Shown here: piece by piece, positions 1 through 6,120 of the stretch
How positions within the stretch are numbered: position 1 is the first letter of the stretch
How the letters are laid out: each line of letters begins with the position of its first letter
NCBI GenBank assembly: GCA_964428935.1
Contig: CAYSAG010000223.1
Span: forward strand, 1 to 8,443
Reading direction: 5' to 3'
From: JAADHY01 sp964428935
Lineage (GTDB): Bacteria; Planctomycetota; Planctomycetia; Planctomycetales; Planctomycetaceae
Length of the DNA stretch: 8,443 nt
Program-made: the position numbers and the translations under genes
Notes under the pieces: generated by a model
The model's input: the letters and a program-made list of their open reading frames with translations, nothing else
Database searches by the model: none
What the model was told of the DNA's origin: nothing

Positions 1-61
1 CGACTTTTCTTGGGTTCAGAAGAAATTCGGACAAAAGGAACCGGCGCAACCGGACCCCGAA

Positions 62-118
62 CGGCCGGACGGCCCGGACCACGGCGAGACCGTCCGGCCG
101 CAGGCGCGGTCCGTGGTC
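62..118. repeat. Strong hairpin with possible pseudoknot
   Basis: CGGCCGGACGG at 62-72 is perfectly complementary to CCGTCCGGCCG at 90-100, an 11-bp stem with a 17-nt loop. Within the loop, GACCACGG (77-84) is perfectly complementary to CCGTGGTC (111-118), the geometry of an H-type pseudoknot or of two competing folds. The pairing is directly visible; any function is inference. On the plus strand a T6 run begins 10 nt after the second element, so an atypical terminator is one reading. Confidence 0.45.
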
Positions 119-289
119 ACCCATGCCCTTTTTTCCGGCGGTTAGTTTCGACCGAGTTGTCAAAGACCCGAGCCGAGGCCGCAGACGGGCAAGGGACCAG
201 CGGCCGGGCGTCGTCGGGTGTTCGAGCGTGGCAAACGCCCCCGTCGTCAGCGGCTGTGTGCGCCCGGCGGCGGGACGTGCGTGTCGGCC

Positions 290-312
290 CGGACGACCGT
301 GCGTGTCGTCCG
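290..312. repeat. 8-bp perfect hairpin
   Basis: CGGACGAC (290-297) pairs perfectly with GTCGTCCG (305-312) around a 7-nt loop. The decamer GTGCGTGTCG also occurs twice as a direct repeat (277-286 and 299-308), 22 bp apart, the second copy overlapping the hairpin. No T tract follows on either strand, so this is not a canonical intrinsic terminator. Confidence 0.35.
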
Positions 313-567
313 CGCGGCGTGCCTCGGCCTTCGCGCTTGTCGCGACCGCGGGGCTTCGCCGTTGGAACCGGCCGTTTGATTTCGGTCGCCGTTCGTCCGG
401 CGGGAAGCTGGTCCCGCGGTGAGCGCATGGTACCAACTGCCGGCTGGGGAGCAAAATGCGAGCGGAAAAGGGGGAGGCGGCGAGAGGCGGTCGGTCGCGC
501 ACAGCCGCTGCAAGAAGGGAACGGCGGCACGAAAGGGTGGGGGTGCTCAATCGTGCTGACGGTCGGC

Positions 568-1524
568 TCACCGCAGTCGGCGTGGCCGAGCGGACTGACG
601 CTGGTAGCTGCGGAGCGGACGGCGCGAAATTTCGCGCCAGTGTCGAATGTCGATTTCGTACGGACCGTTCGGTTGGTCGAAGCCGCCGAAGTCGGCCAAG
701 TACTGCTTCAGCCGACCGATTTTCTGTTTGGCCGGCAGTTCGCCCGGGTAGTCGGTTCCCGGAGGCCGGCCCCAAAGAATGTGCGAGCCGTCGGTTGTGA
801 TGAGCTGGTAAATGAGGTTTTCCGGGCTCGTGTGGCGATCGGCTTGCGGAACCCAGATGCTTTTCAGTCGCAGGTCTCGCCAGTGGGCTTTGAGGACGGC
901 CGCCAGTCGCGCGGCGCCCACGACGGTCGGGTCGGTCCACCGAGTGCCGGCCGGTCCGTCGGGCAACGTCGCGACGTTTTCAATCAGCGGAAGCTGGTCG
1001 GCGTCGGCCAACGAAAAGTCTTGGGGCGGCAACAGGACGGCGTCTTCGTCGATTGGGTAGAGTCCTTTTTCGACACGGACCATGGCCACCGGCTCGCGGA
1101 ATTCCAGCTCCACCTGCAGCGACGCCGGAAACGTCTTTTCCACTCGGACAACCCGACGCACCCACGGATGTCGTTGGAAGGCCTGGGCGACGCGACGGGT
1201 CAGGTCGTCGTCGAGAATGTCGAGCGTTTCGGGCAGTTGGGCCTGCTGAATGACCTGGTTCAGGAAGTCCGGCGGAACCCACGGCGGCAGCGGCGTGGTT
1301 TGAATGTCCGTTGCTTGCAGTTGGTACTCCGGCTGTTCGCGCAAGTCGGGAATCCACTGGCGAGCCAGTGGGAGCAGGAAGGTGGCGCTGACGGAGACGG
1401 CCACGAGCAGCAGCACCGACGGCCGGAACAGAAGTGTGCGAAGCGAGCGTGACTCGGTTGCCTGGCCCGTGGCCTTTTGCCCGGCTGTTTTCGGCGGCGT
1501 TTTTTTCGCGGGTTTTTTTGGCAT
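568..1524 (-). CDS. FtsQ/DivIB-like POTRA membrane protein
   Basis: This is a 318-residue bitopic membrane protein that resembles FtsQ/DivIB, the divisome scaffold that links cytoplasmic and periplasmic septal proteins. The N-terminus (1-30) is Lys/Ala/Pro-rich and cytoplasmic; one hydrophobic helix follows (about 31-54). A POTRA-like domain (about 67-149) ends in the typical HPWVRRV...FPASLQVELEFREPVAMV pattern. The C-terminal part (about 150-300) has the FtsQ order: a beta strand with IYQLITTDG then ILWG, a K...RL..YL helix, and a final EIDIRHW strand. I chose the ATG at 1524 because the frame upstream (to 1860) reads as Arg/Ser-rich non-coding sequence. No clear ribosome binding site precedes it. 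The gene stands alone, without mur, ddl or ftsA/ftsZ neighbours, and its length is normal to slightly long for the family. The family assignment rests on architecture, so another POTRA protein is possible. Confidence 0.65.
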   Translation of the reverse strand: MPKKPAKKTPPKTAGQKATGQATESRSLRTLLFRPSVLLLVAVSVSATFLLPLARQWIPDLREQPEYQLQATDIQTTPLPPWVPPDFLNQVIQQAQLPETLDILDDDLTRRVAQAFQRHPWVRRVVRVEKTFPASLQVELEFREPVAMVRVEKGLYPIDEDAVLLPPQDFSLADADQLPLIENVATLPDGPAGTRWTDPTVVGAARLAAVLKAHWRDLRLKSIWVPQADRHTSPENLIYQLITTDGSHILWGRPPGTDYPGELPAKQKIGRLKQYLADFGGFDQPNGPYEIDIRHWREISRRPLRSYQRQSARPRRLR

Positions 1525-1576
1525 GGGTGCAGTGAGGGTGAATTCGTCCTGGCCGCACCCGGCGTCGGGGCGGCTC

Positions 1577-1601
1577 TGACAAAGCGTGACAAAACGGTGA
1601 C
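1577..1601. promoter_or_regulatory. Three helically phased TGAC repeats
   Basis: TGAC occurs at 1577, 1587 and 1598, spacing 10 and 11 bp, about one helical turn. The first two copies read TGACAAAGCG and TGACAAAACG; the third keeps TGAC followed by GCG. The array ends 53 bp upstream of the ftsQ-like ATG. Same-face spacing is typical of cooperative regulator binding or iterons, so an operator for the ftsQ-like gene is a reasonable inference. No -10 box was recognised near it. Confidence 0.35.
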
Positions 1602-2169
1602 GCGACTTACTTCGGTCGTACAGCACGGTTCGTTGACCAACCCACTCGGTGGAACAGCGGTCAAGTCGTTCGGCGGCTCGCGAAAGGCGACGACTGCCAG
1701 CGACGCTGCCCGGCTGGGCAATTTGCTGGGCTGGTCTTGGAGCCCTGTCGCGGGTCGAGCCTCGACACGGGACGTCTTCGGTCCGGTTGGCGCCGTTCCG
1801 GTTACGGGCCGTCTTCCGGAGCCGCTGCGCGCACGACGCCCGGCTGCTGTCCGCGCCCACCTTTCTTCCAATCGGCGTCGAGGGGCCCAGGAGCCCGACG
1901 GCGTTTCGGCGCGTGGGCGAGCCGGGTCGGGAAGTCGGTCGGGCTTTCGGACGGTGCCGGTTCTTGCAAGCGTGTCGGTTGCGACGGCTGAGGGAGTCGT
2001 GGTCAGCCGCTCTTCTCGTGCTTGGCCGCTCGTCGGTTCCGCCCTTGACGCGTTGAGCCGGCGTCCGGAAGATGCGTGCCGGCCGGCGCGGGCCAGCGGC
2101 GTTCGAAACGTTCGGTGCGGCTCGCGCACGCAGCTCGCGTTGCCGAACGAGCTCTCACTCGCGACCACA

Positions 2170-2194
2170 CTCAGCCGTCGCGGACGACACTGAG
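2170..2194 (+). promoter_or_regulatory. Leader hairpin abutting the asnB start codon
   Basis: CTCAG (2170-2174) pairs with CTGAG (2190-2194), and inside it GTCG (2177-2180) pairs with CGAC (2185-2188) around a CGGA loop, with a small CC/A internal loop. The structure ends one base before the ATG at 2196. No Shine-Dalgarno sequence is visible there. If transcribed as a leader, the hairpin would occupy the ribosome landing site, which suggests translational control or a start unusually independent of the anti-SD sequence. The pairing is seen; the role is inference. Confidence 0.3.
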
Positions 2195-2195
2195 C

Positions 2196-4145
2196 ATGTG
2201 CGGAATTGTTGGTTTTCTGTGTTCGACGCCGGAGACGGCGGACGAGGAACTTCGCCGACTGGTCTCGGCCATGGCCGCCACGTTACGGCACCGCGGCCCG
2301 GACGGTCGGGGTGTGTGGACCGACGCTCGGGCCGGCGTCGCGTTGGGCCACACTCGGCTGGCCATTCTGGACCTCTCGCCGGCCGGCAACCAGCCCATGC
2401 AGTCGTCTTGCGGGCGGTACGTGTTGGTCTACAACGGCGAGGTGTACAACCACCGAGAGTTGCGGAAGGAGTTGGAGGGGCGCGGACGGCGTTTTCGTGG
2501 CCGGTCCGACACCGAGACGCTGCTTGAAGCCATTGCCGAATGGGGTTTGGAGCCGACGTTGCGGCGTTGCGTGGGCATGTTTGCCTTTGCTCTGTGGGAC
2601 CGGCACCGGCAAGAGTTGACGCTGGTCCGAGACCGTCTGGGAATCAAACCCTTGTACTACGGCTGGTGCGGCGGCACGTTTTTTTTCGCGTCCGAGCTGA
2701 AAGCGCTGCGGGTGCACCCGGACTTCACGGCTGAATTGGACCGCGAAGCCGTCAGCCTGTTGCTCCGACACAACTACGTGCCGGCTCCGTGGAGCATTTA
2801 CCGGGGAATTGCCAAGTTGCGGCCGGGGACGGTGGTGACGGTTCGTCCGGACCGGCGAGGGGTCTTGCCGCAGCCGCAGGCGTACTGGTCGCTGGAGGAG
2901 GTGGCTCGGGCCGGTCGCGAGCAGCCGTTTCGGGGCAGCGAGGAAGAGGCGGTCGAGCGGCTGGAGGAACTGCTCGGCGAGGCGGTGCGGGCTCGTCTGA
3001 TTTCGGACGTCCCGCTGGGGGCGTTCCTTTCCGGCGGAATCGACTCATCGGCCGTCGTGGCCCTCATGCAGAAAGCCTCGGACCGGCCCGTGCGAACCTT
3101 TTCCATTGGCTTTCACGAAAAGCGGTACAACGAGGCTCCGTTTGCCAAGTCGGTCGCTCGTCACCTCGGGACGGACCACGTGGAGTACTACGTCACGCCG
3201 CGGGAGGCGTTGGACGTCATTCCGCGTTTGCCGACGCTTTACGACGAGCCGTTCGCCGATTCGTCGCAGGTTCCGACGTTCTTGGTTTCGCAAGTGGCGC
3301 GGCAAAGCGTGACGGTGTGCTTGTCCGGAGACGGCGGCGACGAGCTGTTCGGCGGCTACACGCGGTACGCGGCGGCCGCTCGCGTTTGGCGACTGATTCG
3401 CTGCCTGCCCGCGCCGGTGCGTCGGGCTGCGTCGGCGGCCGTGCGCACGTGCGGGCCGCTCTTGCCCGGAAAGACGCCGAAACGGCGAGCGCTGCCGGCG
3501 TCGGAGATTCTGCGGTGCCGCAGCCTTCGCGAGGTCTACGTGCACTTCATGTCGCACTGGAGCCGGCCGGGCGAACTGGTCGTGGGCGGGACGAACGACC
3601 CGGGCCCCTTGGCCGACCCCAGGTTGTGGTCGCCGGACGCGAGCCCGTACGAGCAAATGATGTACGTCGACACGCTGACGTACTTGCCGGACGACATTTT
3701 GGTCAAGGTGGACCGAGCCAGCATGGGCGTCAGCCTGGAGGCTCGCGTTCCGCTGCTCGACCACCGGGTCGTCGAGTTTGCGTGGTCGCTGTCGGTGGAG
3801 GTGCGAGTTCGCCGGGGTCGGACGAAGTGGCCCTTGCGGCAACTGTTGGCTCGGCACGTCCCGCCGGCTTTGTTCGAGCGGCCGAAGACGGGCTTTGGCA
3901 TTCCGATTGACGAGTGGCTGCGAGGGGAATTGCGGGACTGGGCCGAGTCGCTGCTGGACGAACACCGCTTGCGTCAGGAAGGCGTTTTCCGCCCCGAGCC
4001 GATTCGGCAGAAGTGGCTGGAGCACGTGCGGAACGAGCAGGACTGGCACTACTACTTGTGGGACGTGTTGATGTTTCAGGCGTGGCTGGAGGAGTCACGA
4101 CGGACGATGCCGCGTTCGGTCGTCGAACCCGGACGTCCGACGTGA
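2196..4145 (+). CDS. asnB: Asparagine synthetase, glutamine-hydrolysing (AsnB family)
   Basis: This 649-residue enzyme would make asparagine (or amidate a related carboxylate) from aspartate, ATP and glutamine in the cytoplasm. The start is fixed by Met-Cys: Cys2 becomes the N-terminal nucleophile of the class-II glutaminase domain (about 2-220), whose substrate residues are visible as R54 (GHTRLAI), N80-G81-E82 (YNGEVYN) and D105 (SDTETLL). The synthetase domain follows (about 250-630), with the ATP-pyrophosphatase loop SGGIDSS (279-285), LSGDGGDELFGGY (376-388), the YLPDDILVKVDRASM block (497-510), EARVPLLDH (515-523) and KTGFGIP (564-570). All expected catalytic motifs are intact. It is longer than the E. 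coli enzyme (about 554 residues), as in the AsnB branch often found with surface-polysaccharide genes, so the true acceptor may not be free aspartate. No glycan genes lie beside it here. A T8 run (2679-2686) encodes part of a Phe triplet. Confidence 0.93.
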   Translation: MCGIVGFLCSTPETADEELRRLVSAMAATLRHRGPDGRGVWTDARAGVALGHTRLAILDLSPAGNQPMQSSCGRYVLVYNGEVYNHRELRKELEGRGRRFRGRSDTETLLEAIAEWGLEPTLRRCVGMFAFALWDRHRQELTLVRDRLGIKPLYYGWCGGTFFFASELKALRVHPDFTAELDREAVSLLLRHNYVPAPWSIYRGIAKLRPGTVVTVRPDRRGVLPQPQAYWSLEEVARAGREQPFRGSEEEAVERLEELLGEAVRARLISDVPLGAFLSGGIDSSAVVALMQKASDRPVRTFSIGFHEKRYNEAPFAKSVARHLGTDHVEYYVTPREALDVIPRLPTLYDEPFADSSQVPTFLVSQVARQSVTVCLSGDGGDELFGGYTRYAAAARVWRLIRCLPAPVRRAASAAVRTCGPLLPGKTPKRRALPASEILRCRSLREVYVHFMSHWSRPGELVVGGTNDPGPLADPRLWSPDASPYEQMMYVDTLTYLPDDILVKVDRASMGVSLEARVPLLDHRVVEFAWSLSVEVRVRRGRTKWPLRQLLARHVPPALFERPKTGFGIPIDEWLRGELRDWAESLLDEHRLRQEGVFRPEPIRQKWLEHVRNEQDWHYYLWDVLMFQAWLEESRRTMPRSVVEPGRPT

Positions 4146-4151
4146 CGGTGC

Positions 4152-4167
4152 GGCCGCGCGAGCGGCC
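4152..4167 (+). terminator. GNRA-capped hairpin after asnB
   Basis: GGCCGC (4152-4157) pairs perfectly with GCGGCC (4162-4167) around a GCGA loop, a stable GNRA tetraloop, 6 nt after the asparagine synthetase stop codon. No T tract follows, so it is not a canonical intrinsic terminator. It may mark a Rho-dependent end or protect the mRNA 3' end. Confidence 0.35.
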
Positions 4168-4191
4168 TCCCGGCTCTCGACGGATTCGCAC

Positions 4192-4222
4192 TTGACACAG
4201 GTCCAATCGTGAGGCATTCAAT
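4192..4222 (+). promoter_or_regulatory. Candidate sigma-70 promoter for the FmdB gene
   Basis: A perfect TTGACA (4192-4197) is followed by the AT-rich CATTCAAT (4215-4222). With 19-bp spacing the -10 reads TTCAAT (4 of 6 matches to TATAAT); with 17 bp it reads CATTCA (2 of 6). It lies about 100 bp upstream of the FmdB-family start and behind the asnB hairpin, so it would give that gene its own transcript. The -35 match stands out in GC-rich surroundings; the -10 is weak. Confidence 0.4.
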
Positions 4223-4318
4223 CAAACAGCGGGGAGGCGAACGGGGACGGAGTGGTTTTGCGGCGTGGTTTGCGAGTCGAAGCCATTGGTTCGAGTCGCT
4301 TTTGGGGAGCAGACGACC

Positions 4319-4870
4319 GTGCCGATTTACGAGTTCTACTGTGCGGACTGTCACACCATTTACAATTTCTTGTCTCGGCGAGTGAACACGACCAAGCGGC
4401 CTTCGTGTCCGAAGTGTGGGCGGCCGAAGCTGGAGCGGAAGGTGTCGCGGGTGGCCATTGGCCGGGGCGGCAAGAAGGACGACTCGGAAGGCGGAGAAGG
4501 CGGCGAGGGCGAAGGGGACGACTTCGACCTGCCTCCCGGCGTCGACGAGAAGAAACTGGAACGGGCCATGATGGAGCTGGCGAGCGAAGCCGAGCACATG
4601 GATGAAAACGACCCGCGGCAAATGGCTCAGCTCATGCGAAAGCTCTCTCAAGCCACCGGGCTTCAGTTCGGCGGAGCCATGGAAGAGGCCATTCGGCGGC
4701 TGGAGGCGGGCGAAGACCCGGACGCCATTGAAGAAGACCTGGGCGACTTGCTGGACGAGGAGGAGCCGTTTTTCCAAGAACCGTCCGGCGAAAAGAAGAA
4801 AAAGTTGCGGGGCATTGTGCGGCGTCTGCGTCCGCCCAACGTGGACGAGAACTTGTACGACCTGGAGTAG
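4319..4870 (+). CDS. FmdB-family zinc-ribbon protein with long C-terminal extension
   Basis: This 183-residue protein begins with the family signature MPIYEFYC and a zinc ribbon built from C8-x2-C11 and C30-x2-C33. FmdB was first described as a putative regulator of formamidase/amidase expression in methylotrophs; most members have no proven function. After the ribbon comes a Gly/Asp/Glu-rich linker (about 49-70), then a charged, probably helical region (about 75-183). That region contains DENDPRQMAQLMRKLSQATG (95-114), MEEAIRRLEAGEDPDAIEED (121-140) and a basic stretch near 159-172. The short core family is only about 70-110 residues, so more than half of this protein is extension. I chose the GTG at 4319 because it puts MPIYE at the N-terminus and lies 9 nt after GGGGAG (4304-4309); an upstream GTG at 4265 in the same frame is less likely. 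Its asnB neighbour looks unrelated functionally. Confidence 0.85.
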   Translation: MPIYEFYCADCHTIYNFLSRRVNTTKRPSCPKCGRPKLERKVSRVAIGRGGKKDDSEGGEGGEGEGDDFDLPPGVDEKKLERAMMELASEAEHMDENDPRQMAQLMRKLSQATGLQFGGAMEEAIRRLEAGEDPDAIEEDLGDLLDEEEPFFQEPSGEKKKKLRGIVRRLRPPNVDENLYDLE

Positions 4871-5120
4871 CCCGGTAGGGCGTCGAAACGCTGGGGCGGG
4901 ACTGCTCGCGCTCCGAGACCAAACTGCAGCAGAAGAAGGGTTCGACGGGCACCGACCGCGCCGACCTTGGCCGGGCGCGACGCGGCCCGAAGCTTCAGTA
5001 GCACGGCTTGACGCGGCTCGGTGTTGTTTCGCTGCCGAAGTCCCGTCCACCGACAGTCAGACGGCACAAGCACCTCGCCCAAGGACCCGAGCCGGTTGCG
5101 AGGAACGCGTGCTCGAAGCG

Positions 5121-5150
5121 GCGAGGTGTGTTGCGTCTACCACTCCTCGC
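5121..5150. terminator. Imperfect hairpin across the DUF1559 stop codon
   Basis: GCGAGG (5121-5126) pairs with CCTCGC (5145-5150). After one T/T mismatch, GTG (5128-5130) pairs with CAC (5141-5143), leaving a 10-nt loop. It includes the TAG of the minus-strand DUF1559 gene and lies in the convergent gap after the FmdB-family gene. No T tract follows on either strand. It may act as a transcript-end structure for either gene; otherwise the 266-bp gap (4871-5136) holds nothing I recognise. Confidence 0.3.
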
Positions 5151-6039
5151 TGGGAACCCCCTGACCGTCGTGGCGGTTGGCCAACGCAATGAACACTTGC
5201 GGGTCGACGTTCTCGCTGATGAAATGGGCAGAGCCGTCGGCCGCTGCGAACTGGGCTCCGCCGGAGTGTCCGCTGCTGAATCCGCCGACGTACAGCGGGT
5301 CGCCGGGCTGACGACGGAGGGGCGGCCAACCTTCGCGTTCCGCGGCGGCGCGGTTGATTGGAGTTCCGGTGTTCCGTAAGGTCGCTCGGGTTCCCGAGAA
5401 CCAGCCCAGGTCGTTCGGCTCGCTCAACTTCTCGCCCAGCGCCAGCGTCTGACTGGCGCCGTCCACAATTTCCCGGAACGTAATGGGCCGGTTCAGAATG
5501 AAACAGCCGTTGTTGGTCGTGTCGATTGGCGCCTCGGTGTCGTTGTGGACGGCGGCGTAGTTGGAGCAGTAGTTTGGCACGTCCGCTTTTCTTCTGCCGG
5601 GGTCGGAAGGGCAGACCAAGACGGAGAGCGAGACTTCGCGGGCTTCGGCGTTTTCCGGCGCGTAGACTCCCCGGTTGAAGTCGAACTGGGCGAACACGTG
5701 GCGCTGGTCCAAGAATGGAGTGAGCTGGAGCGTCCAGCTGACGTGGTACCCTACCCGCTCGCTCCGAATGGGGCCGGTTGGGTTGACGCTGCCAATGGGC
5801 AAACAGCCGTGAGTCATTTCGTAGTTGTGCAGAGCCAACCCAATTTGAGCGAGGTTGTTCCTGCACTGGGTACGCCGAGCGGCTTCGCGGGCTTGCTGCA
5901 CGGCTGGCAACAGCAGGGCAATCAGAATGGAAATGATTGCCACGACCAGCAGCAGCTCAATTAGCGTGAAGCCTGTTTGGTTCCCGCGGCTCGACGGCCG
6001 CCTCGCCGCTCGTCCACGTTTTTGCTGCAGGCTTTTCAT
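5137..6039 (-). CDS. DUF1559 pilin-like protein (copy 2, H-X9-DG)
   Basis: This 300-residue protein is a DUF1559 (SBP_bac_10) member with a type IV prepilin N-terminus. The basic leader (1-23) ends in Gly23, and prepilin peptidase should cut before Phe24 (GFTLIE), with the assembly glutamate E28 at position +5. The hydrophobic helix runs to about residue 46, followed by the conserved QQAREAARR...CRNNL.QIGLAL stretch. The globular part contains NPTGPIR (86-92), CPSDPG (143-148), GTRATLRNTGTPIN (216-229) and DPLYVGGF (247-254). The H-X9-DG motif is H258 with D268-G269. Such proteins are probably exported and assembled as pilin-like fibres or surface proteins; their exact role is unknown. AAGGGG lies 8 nt before the ATG. 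It follows its paralogue by 81 bp, so co-transcription is likely. Cysteines at 143, 158 and 179 may form disulphides. Confidence 0.92.
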   Translation of the reverse strand: MKSLQQKRGRAARRPSSRGNQTGFTLIELLLVVAIISILIALLLPAVQQAREAARRTQCRNNLAQIGLALHNYEMTHGCLPIGSVNPTGPIRSERVGYHVSWTLQLTPFLDQRHVFAQFDFNRGVYAPENAEAREVSLSVLVCPSDPGRRKADVPNYCSNYAAVHNDTEAPIDTTNNGCFILNRPITFREIVDGASQTLALGEKLSEPNDLGWFSGTRATLRNTGTPINRAAAEREGWPPLRRQPGDPLYVGGFSSGHSGGAQFAAADGSAHFISENVDPQVFIALANRHDGQGVPSEEW

Positions 6040-6120
6040 TTCTCTTCCCCTTGTCGTTCCAGACGGTGTGGGCCGTAGCGGAGCTCCAAGCCGGACCGTT
6101 TCGGCGCTGTCACGTTTCGG

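Larger units (their letters stand above)
1..567. other. Gene-free, hairpin-rich GC-rich stretch
   Basis: No convincing gene lies here. Open frames exist on both strands, but their translations are dominated by Arg, Pro, Ser and Gly, carry no recognisable domain and overlap one another, as expected in GC-rich non-coding DNA. Strong inverted repeats are present: an 11-bp perfect stem (62-72 with 90-100), an 8-bp stem with a 7-nt loop (290-297 with 305-312), and a 5-bp stem (400-404 with 413-417). A run of six T follows at 129-134. The stretch lies downstream of the minus-strand ftsQ-like gene. It could hold a transcript end, a structured RNA, or the 5' region of a gene off the left edge. I found no RNase P, tmRNA, SRP or tRNA landmark. 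Confidence 0.6.
1525..2195. other. Divergent intergenic region, no gene seen
   Basis: These 671 bp separate the minus-strand ftsQ-like gene from the plus-strand asparagine synthetase gene. Long open frames cross it on both strands, but their translations are Arg/Ser/Ala-rich, have no recognisable domain and overlap the real genes. Visible structure: three phased TGAC repeats (1577-1601), a small inverted repeat GTCGAG/CTCGAC (1754-1766), a 6-bp inverted repeat GTTCGG/CCGAAC (2110-2115 and 2143-2148), and a hairpin abutting the asparagine synthetase start. A weak promoter candidate for the plus strand is TTGACG (2045-2050) with GAAGAT (2068-2073) at 17-bp spacing. The size is large for a simple divergent promoter, so a small RNA or long leader is possible but unsupported. 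Confidence 0.55.

Noticed and set aside
1..124. Minus-strand open frame from ATG at 124 running off the left edge (possible gene start)
   Set aside because: No usable ribosome binding site (the AAGGG is one base from the ATG), the sequence contains an 11-bp hairpin, and the residues match no family I recognise. Extending the contig would settle it.
117..530. Minus-strand 137-codon open frame downstream of the ftsQ-like gene
   Set aside because: The translation is Arg/Pro/Ser-rich without a domain, and several other frames are open over the same bases.
10..1452. 480-codon open frame on the plus strand
   Set aside because: It runs antisense through the ftsQ-like gene, is Arg/Gly/Val-rich with no domain, and starts from an isolated TTG. 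The opposite strand gives a coherent membrane POTRA protein.
1477..2193. Plus-strand 238-codon open frame ending just before the asparagine synthetase
   Set aside because: The position is tempting for an operon, but its start overlaps the ftsQ-like gene antisense and the protein is low-complexity Arg/Ser/Ala with no motif.
2679..2686. T8 run in asnB as a possible phase-variation tract
   Set aside because: It encodes the Phe-rich strand expected before the conserved ASELKAL motif, so protein constraint explains it; no other sign of switching.
2789..3910. 373-codon plus-strand frame inside the asparagine synthetase gene
   Set aside because: Shadow of the AsnB frame; the conserved catalytic motifs are all in the other frame.
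4286..4300. TGGTTCGAGTCGC resembling a tRNA T-arm
   Set aside because: No acceptor stem, D-arm or anticodon arm can be built around it, and it lies in the FmdB-family leader.
4265..4318. Longer GTG start for the FmdB-family gene
   Set aside because: It would put 18 extra residues before MPIYE, whereas the family begins there and GGGGAG is well placed for the GTG at 4319.
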